In this document: positions 6,037 to 6,063 of the stretch, piece after piece
How the letters are laid out: each line of letters opens with the position of its first letter
How positions within the stretch are numbered: position 1 is the stretch's first letter
From: Flavobacteriales bacterium
GTDB taxonomy: Bacteria; Bacteroidota; Bacteroidia; Flavobacteriales_D; Crocinitomicaceae
DNA: 6,063 nt
Assembly (NCBI GenBank): GCA_009926905.1
Contig: RFNX01000594.1
Span: forward strand, 1 to 6,063
Direction of reading: 5' to 3'
The notes under the pieces: generated by a model
The model's database searches: none
Seen by the model: only the letters and a program-made list of their open reading frames with translations
What the model was told of the DNA's origin: nothing
Made by a program: the position numbers and the translations under genes

Positions 6037-6063
6037 TTTTATTGTCAGTTTTTATGTTTTGTG

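Overview
The window looks like a low-GC chromosomal fragment from a member of the Bacteroidota, most likely class Flavobacteriia. The protein sequences are AT-rich flavobacterial types. Translation starts sit in A-rich leaders with little or no Shine-Dalgarno sequence. TAnnTTTG-type -7 promoter boxes occur upstream of genes. Both are typical of this phylum. Species cannot be named from the sequence alone.

Left half (1-3171, minus strand): a high-affinity phosphate ABC transporter operon in the order pstS-pstC-pstA-pstB. PstS is a lipoprotein phosphate-binding protein, PstC and PstA are the two permeases, and PstB is the ATPase. PstB runs off the left edge with about 204 codons visible. The three junctions are very tight: 6 nt between pstS and pstC, a 1-nt TAATG overlap between pstC and pstA, and an ATGA or TGATG overlap between pstA and pstB. 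The genes are therefore probably translated from one message. A phoU gene often follows pstB but would lie outside the window.

Middle (3172-3484): a 313-nt divergent intergenic region. It holds a perfect 12-bp palindrome (3241-3252), a perfect 10-bp palindrome (3348-3357), and an imperfect inverted repeat joining the two that resembles a decayed dispersed intergenic repeat. Two identical TACATTTG boxes lie upstream of the regulator gene.

Right half (3485-5456, plus strand): an AraC-family transcription regulator followed 85 nt later by an aldo/keto reductase with an intact D-Y-K-H catalytic tetrad. The gap between them starts with a near-perfect 15-bp direct repeat at a 21-bp period, immediately upstream of a promoter-like sequence. 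That is the classic layout of an AraC-family operator, so the pair reads as a regulator with its target enzyme. A convergent gene for a six-helix DUF998-type membrane protein (5482-6036, minus) closes the window.

Overall, the pst operon is ordinary. The most interesting element is the phased direct repeat between the regulator and the reductase. I saw no mobile-element genes, CRISPR array, RNA gene, defence system or clearly novel multi-gene system.
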